Origin: Lepidodermella squamata
Taxonomy: Eukaryota > Gastrotricha
NCBI GenBank assembly: GCA_047495785.1
Contig: JBLDXI010000050.1
Span: 434,001 to 498,000 of the forward strand
DNA: 64,000 nucleotides
Reading direction: 5' to 3'
Position numbers and translations under genes: made by a program. Every line of letters starts with the position of its first letter. Position 1 is the stretch's first letter. The notes beneath the pieces were generated by a model. It saw only the letters and a list, made by a program, of their open reading frames with translations, ran no database searches and was not told the DNA's origin. This document shows positions 60,526 to 64,000 of the stretch, in pieces.

Positions 60526-60828
60526 GACGAACCGCCGCTCAGATCGTCGACATGCTACGCATCACCGGCATCGTAGCGCGGTTCCACTCGGCTTACACCG
60601 CTACGGCTCACTGACGTTTTAGCGCGATCCCTGTAGCCGACACAGTAGCTGATGTTTCGCATGACCGGTTCTCATCATCCGGAACCAACACGGCCTCGAA
60701 AAACAACCCATCCTGATAGTATTTAAGCTGATGTAATTTGTCGATAAAATAACAAGTTGTACAAGTATAATAAAGTTGTGAGATTACCACTTCTGCCGTC
60801 TCTTGCCTAGTGTCGAACCCCTGTTACA
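60502..60828 (+). repeat. 3' long terminal repeat (327 bp)
   Basis: Same length and sequence as the 5' LTR, offset 8246 bp. It carries the AATAAA (60769-60774) expected to end the genomic RNA and the TATA-like tatttaa at 60720-60726. Its first ~24 bp also encode the N-terminus of the antisense ORF that reads into the element's 3' region. Confidence 0.96.
60769..60774 (+). promoter_or_regulatory. Polyadenylation signal in the 3' LTR
   Basis: AATAAA (within ataataaagttgtg) is about 54 bp from the LTR end, followed by a gt-rich stretch. It is the likely 3'-end signal for all sense transcripts of the element. The same motif in the 5' LTR (52523-52528) must be bypassed or lie upstream of the cap site. 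Confidence 0.6.
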
Positions 60829-60832
60829 CTTG
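60829..60832. repeat. Target-site duplication, right (cttg)
   Basis: This is the second copy of the 4-bp duplication, immediately after the 3' LTR end (gttaca). The satellite continues from here as tgtccgatcattttagtag. Confidence 0.9.
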
Positions 60833-63800
60833 TCCGATCATTTTAGTAGCTCTCACAGAAATTTCAGAAAATTCATTGCCCTTGAGTGAATGAAGAATGG
60901 CTCGCCGGCAGAACGCGACGTGTCCGATCATTGTGGTAGCTCTCACAGAAATTTCAGAAAATTTATTGCCCTCGAGTGAAAGGAGAATGCCTCGCCGACA
61001 GAACGCGTTGTGTCCGATCATTGTGGTAGCTCTCACAGAAATTTCAGAAAATTTATTGCCCTTGAGTGAAAGGAGAATGCCTCGCCGACAGAACGCGTTG
61101 TGTCCGATCATTGTGGTAGCTCTCACAGAAATTTCAGAAAATTCATTTCTCGGGTGCGAAACGATAATGTGGTAGCTCTCACAGAAATTTCAGAAAATTC
61201 ATTTCCCGGTTGCGAATCGATAATGCCTGCAGAAAAACGCATCTTGTCCGATCATTTTAGTAGCTCTCACAGAAATTTCAGAAAATTCATTGCCCTTGAG
61301 TGAATGAAGAATGGCTCGCTGGCAGAACGCGACGTGTCCGATCATTGTGGTAGCTCTCGCAGAAAATTCATTGCCCTTGAGTGAATGGAGAATGCCTCGC
61401 CGACAGAACGCATCGTGTCTGTTTATTGTGGTAGCCATCACAGGAATTTCAGGAAATTCATTGCTCGGGTGCGAATCGATAATGCCTGCAGAAAAACGCA
61501 TCTTGTCCGATCATTTTAGTAGCTCTCACAGAAATTTCAGACAATTCATTGCCCTTGAGTGAATGGAGAATGCCTCGCCGACAGAACGCATCGTGTCTGT
61601 TTATTGTGGTAGCCATCACAGAAATTTCAGAAAATTTATTGCCCTTGAGTGAAAGGAGAATGGCTCGCCGGCAGAACGCGACGTGTCGGATCATTTTGGT
61701 AGCTCTCACAGAAATTTCAGAAAATTTATTGCCCTTGAGTGAAAGGAGAATGCCTCGCCGACAGAACGCGTTGTGTCCGATCATTGTGGTAGCTCTCACA
61801 GAAATTTCAGAAAATTCATTTCTCGGGTGCGAAACGATAATGTGGTAGCTCTCACAGAAATTTCAGAAAATTCATTTCCCGGTTGCGAATCGATAATGCC
61901 TGCAGAAAAACGCATCTTGTCCGATCATTTTAGTAGCTCTCACAGAAATTTCAGAAAATTCATTGCCCTTGAGTGAATGAAGAATGGCTCGCCGGCAGAA
62001 CGCGACGTGTCCGATCATTGTGGTAGCTCTCGCAGAAAATTCATTGCCCTTGAGTGAATGGAGAATGGCTCGCCGACAGAACGCATCGTGTCTGTTTATT
62101 GTGGTAGCCATCACAGAAATTTCAGAAAATTCATTTCCCGGTTGCGAATCGATAATGCCTGCAGAAAAACGCATCTTGTCCGATCATTTTAGTAGCTCTC
62201 ACAGAAATTTCAGAAAATTCATTGCCCTTGAGTGAATGAAGAATGGCTCGCTGGCAGAACGCGACGTGTCCGATCATTGTGGTAGCTCTCGCAGAAAATT
62301 CATTGCCCTTGAGTGAATGGAGAATGCCTCGCCGACAGAACGCATCGTGTCTGTTTATTGTGGTAGCCATCACAGGAATTTCAGGAAATTCATTGCTCGG
62401 GTGCGAATCGATAATGCCTGCAGAAAAACGCATCTTGTCCGATCATTTTAGTAGCTCTCACAGAAATTTCAGACAATTCATTGCCCTTGAGTGAATGGAG
62501 AATGCCTCGCCGACAGAACGCATCGTGCCTGTTTATTGTGGTAGCCATCACAGAAATTTCAGAAAATTTATTGCCCTTGAGTGAAAGGAGAATGCCTCGC
62601 CGACAGAACGCGTTGTGTCTGCTTATTGTGTTAGCTGTCACAGAATTGTGAGAAAATTCATTTCTCGGGATCGAAACGATTTCAGGAAATTCATTGCTCG
62701 GGTGCGAAACGATAATGCCTGGCAGACAAAACGCATCGTGTCTGTTCATTGTGTTAGCTGTCACAGAAATGTCATGAAAAGAATTGTCTAGGAGGAAATT
62801 GAGAATACAGCCAGACAGAACGCATCGTGTCCGATCATTGTGGTAGCTCTCATAGAAATTTCAGAAAATTCATTTCTCGGTTGCGAATCGATAATGCCTG
62901 CAGAAAAACGCATCTTGTCCGATCATTTTAGTAGCTCTCACAGAAATTTCAGACAATTCATTGCCCTTGAGTGAATGGAGAATGCCTCGCCGACAGAACG
63001 CATCGTGTCTGTTTATTGTGGTAGCCATCACAGAAATTTCAGAAAATTTATTGCCCTTGAGTGAAAGGAGAATGCCTCGCCGACAGAACGCGTTGTGTCC
63101 GATCATTGTGGTAGCTCTCACAGAAATTTCAGTAAATTTATTGCCCTTGAGTGAAAGGAGAATGCCTCGCCGACAGAACGCGTTGTGTCTGCTTATTGTG
63201 TTAGCTGTCACAGAATTGTGAGAAAATTCATTTCTCGGGATCGAAACGATTTCAGGAAATTCATTGCTCGGGTGCGAAACGATAATGCCTGGCAGACAAA
63301 ACGCATCGTGTCTGTTCATTGTGTTAGCTGTCACAGAAATGTCATGAAAAGAATTGTCTAGGAGGAAATTGAGAATACAGCCAGACAGAACGCGACGTGT
63401 CCGATCATTGTGGTAGCTCTCGCAGAAAATTCATTGCCCTTGAGTGAATGGAGAATGGCTCGCCGACAGAACGCATCGTGTCTGTTTATTGTGGTAGCCA
63501 TCACAGGAATTTCAGGAAATTCATTGCTCGGGTGCGAAACGATAATGCCTGCAGAAAAACGCATCTTGTCCGATCATTTTAGTAGCTCTCACAGAAATTT
63601 CAGACAATTCATTGCCCTTGAGTGAATGGAGAATGCCTCGCCGACAGAACGCATCGTGTCTGTTTATTGTGGTAGCCATCACAGAAATTTCAGAAAATTT
63701 ATTGCCCTTGAGTGAAAGGAGAATGCCTCGCCGACAGAACGCGTTGTGTCTGCTTATTGTGTTAGCTGTCACAGAATTGTGAGAAAATTCATTTCTCGGG

Positions 63801-64000
63801 ATCGAAACGATTTCAGGAAATTCATTGCTCGGGTGCGAAACGATAATGCCTGGCAGACAAAACGCATCGTGTCTGTTCATTGTGTTAGCTGTCACAGAAA
63901 TGTCATGAAAAGAATTGTCTAGGAGGAAATTAAGAATACAGCCAGACAGAACGCATCGTGTCCGATCATTGTGGTAGCTCTCATAGAAATTTCAGAAAAT
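60833..64000 (+). repeat. 90-bp satellite array, zone F (continuation of zone E)
   Basis: The satellite continues in the same phase and orientation after the LTR element. It has the same 88-bp (gcagaaaaacgcatctt) and 89-bp (tctaggaggaaatt at ~62797, 63357, 63918) variants as zone E. Blocks resemble the left flank: the short junction ataatgtggtagctctc at ~61168 and ~61841 equals those at ~48873 and ~51435. Segments starting at ~61311 and ~62243 are near copies (932-bp offset). The array runs off the window end. No gene is seen. Confidence 0.94.

Larger units (their letters stand above)
52256..60828 (+). mobile_element. Complete Ty3/gypsy LTR retrotransposon with env-like ORF (endogenous retrovirus-like)
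   Basis: The element is 8573 bp. It has two 327-bp LTRs, a primer-binding site, gag, pol, an env-like ORF, a 3' region and a polypurine tract, in retroviral order. Flanking cttg (52252-52255 and 60829-60832) is a 4-bp target duplication; removing the element and one cttg restores a normal satellite monomer (gcatcttgtccgatcattt). The pol order protease-RT-RNase H-integrase is that of Ty3/gypsy (Metaviridae), and the env-like third ORF places it with errantivirus-like elements. All three main frames are open over full length. Together with LTRs that look identical base for base, this means a recent insertion, potentially competent. No chromodomain or dUTPase was seen. Confidence 0.96.

Overview
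The window is eukaryotic, most likely from an invertebrate animal. It contains no bacterial-type operons, tRNA or rRNA genes, and I found no host single-copy gene. About 54 of its 64 kb is one tandemly repeated satellite with a ~90-bp monomer, always in the same orientation. Two retroelements interrupt it: a 5'-truncated non-LTR retrotransposon and a structurally complete Ty3/gypsy-type LTR retrotransposon with an env-like gene. Errantivirus-like elements of this kind are best known from insects, but that alone does not fix the host.

Layout. Positions 1-42250 are a dense satellite array with successive zones of local homogenisation: a 720-bp (8-monomer) higher-order repeat in the first ~10 kb, larger mosaic duplications (offsets 3689, 1170, 1349, 2788, 1710 and 630 bp) from ~11.4 to 32.5 kb, and a third family with 93-bp monomers and 1716/1356/1260/990-bp blocks from ~32.5 to 41.7 kb. 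From 41.7 kb the monomers diverge, and an 88/89-bp subfamily predominates in 43.1-52.3 kb and 60.8-64 kb. The fragment at 42251-43135 is the 3' end of a Jockey/CR1-like non-LTR element, flanked by a 4-bp duplication (gcga).

The LTR element lies at 52256-60828. It has two 327-bp LTRs that look identical, a 4-bp target duplication (cttg), a primer-binding site matching tRNA-Leu, gag with two CCHC knuckles, pol (protease, reverse transcriptase, RNase H, integrase, GPF/Y module) in the -1 frame behind canonical slippery heptamers, an env-like ORF whose ATG follows a strong 3' splice site, and a 3' region with an unexplained 163-codon antisense ORF between two polypurine tracts. Intact frames and identical LTRs point to a recent, possibly active insertion.

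How it works together. Inferred from the family: genomic RNA runs from the 5' LTR to the AATAAA in the 3' LTR. Gag is made from the first frame, Gag-Pol by -1 frameshifting, and Env from a spliced subgenomic RNA. The satellite is best read as non-coding heterochromatic DNA; its long open frames follow from the monomer being 90 bp (30 codons) and stop-free in several frames. The element's antisense ORF and the strand-asymmetric, zone-structured satellite are the least explained parts. A 16-nt block at 6780 looks like a sequencing barcode, and a cluster of single-base indels follows it, so part of the array may be an assembly artefact.
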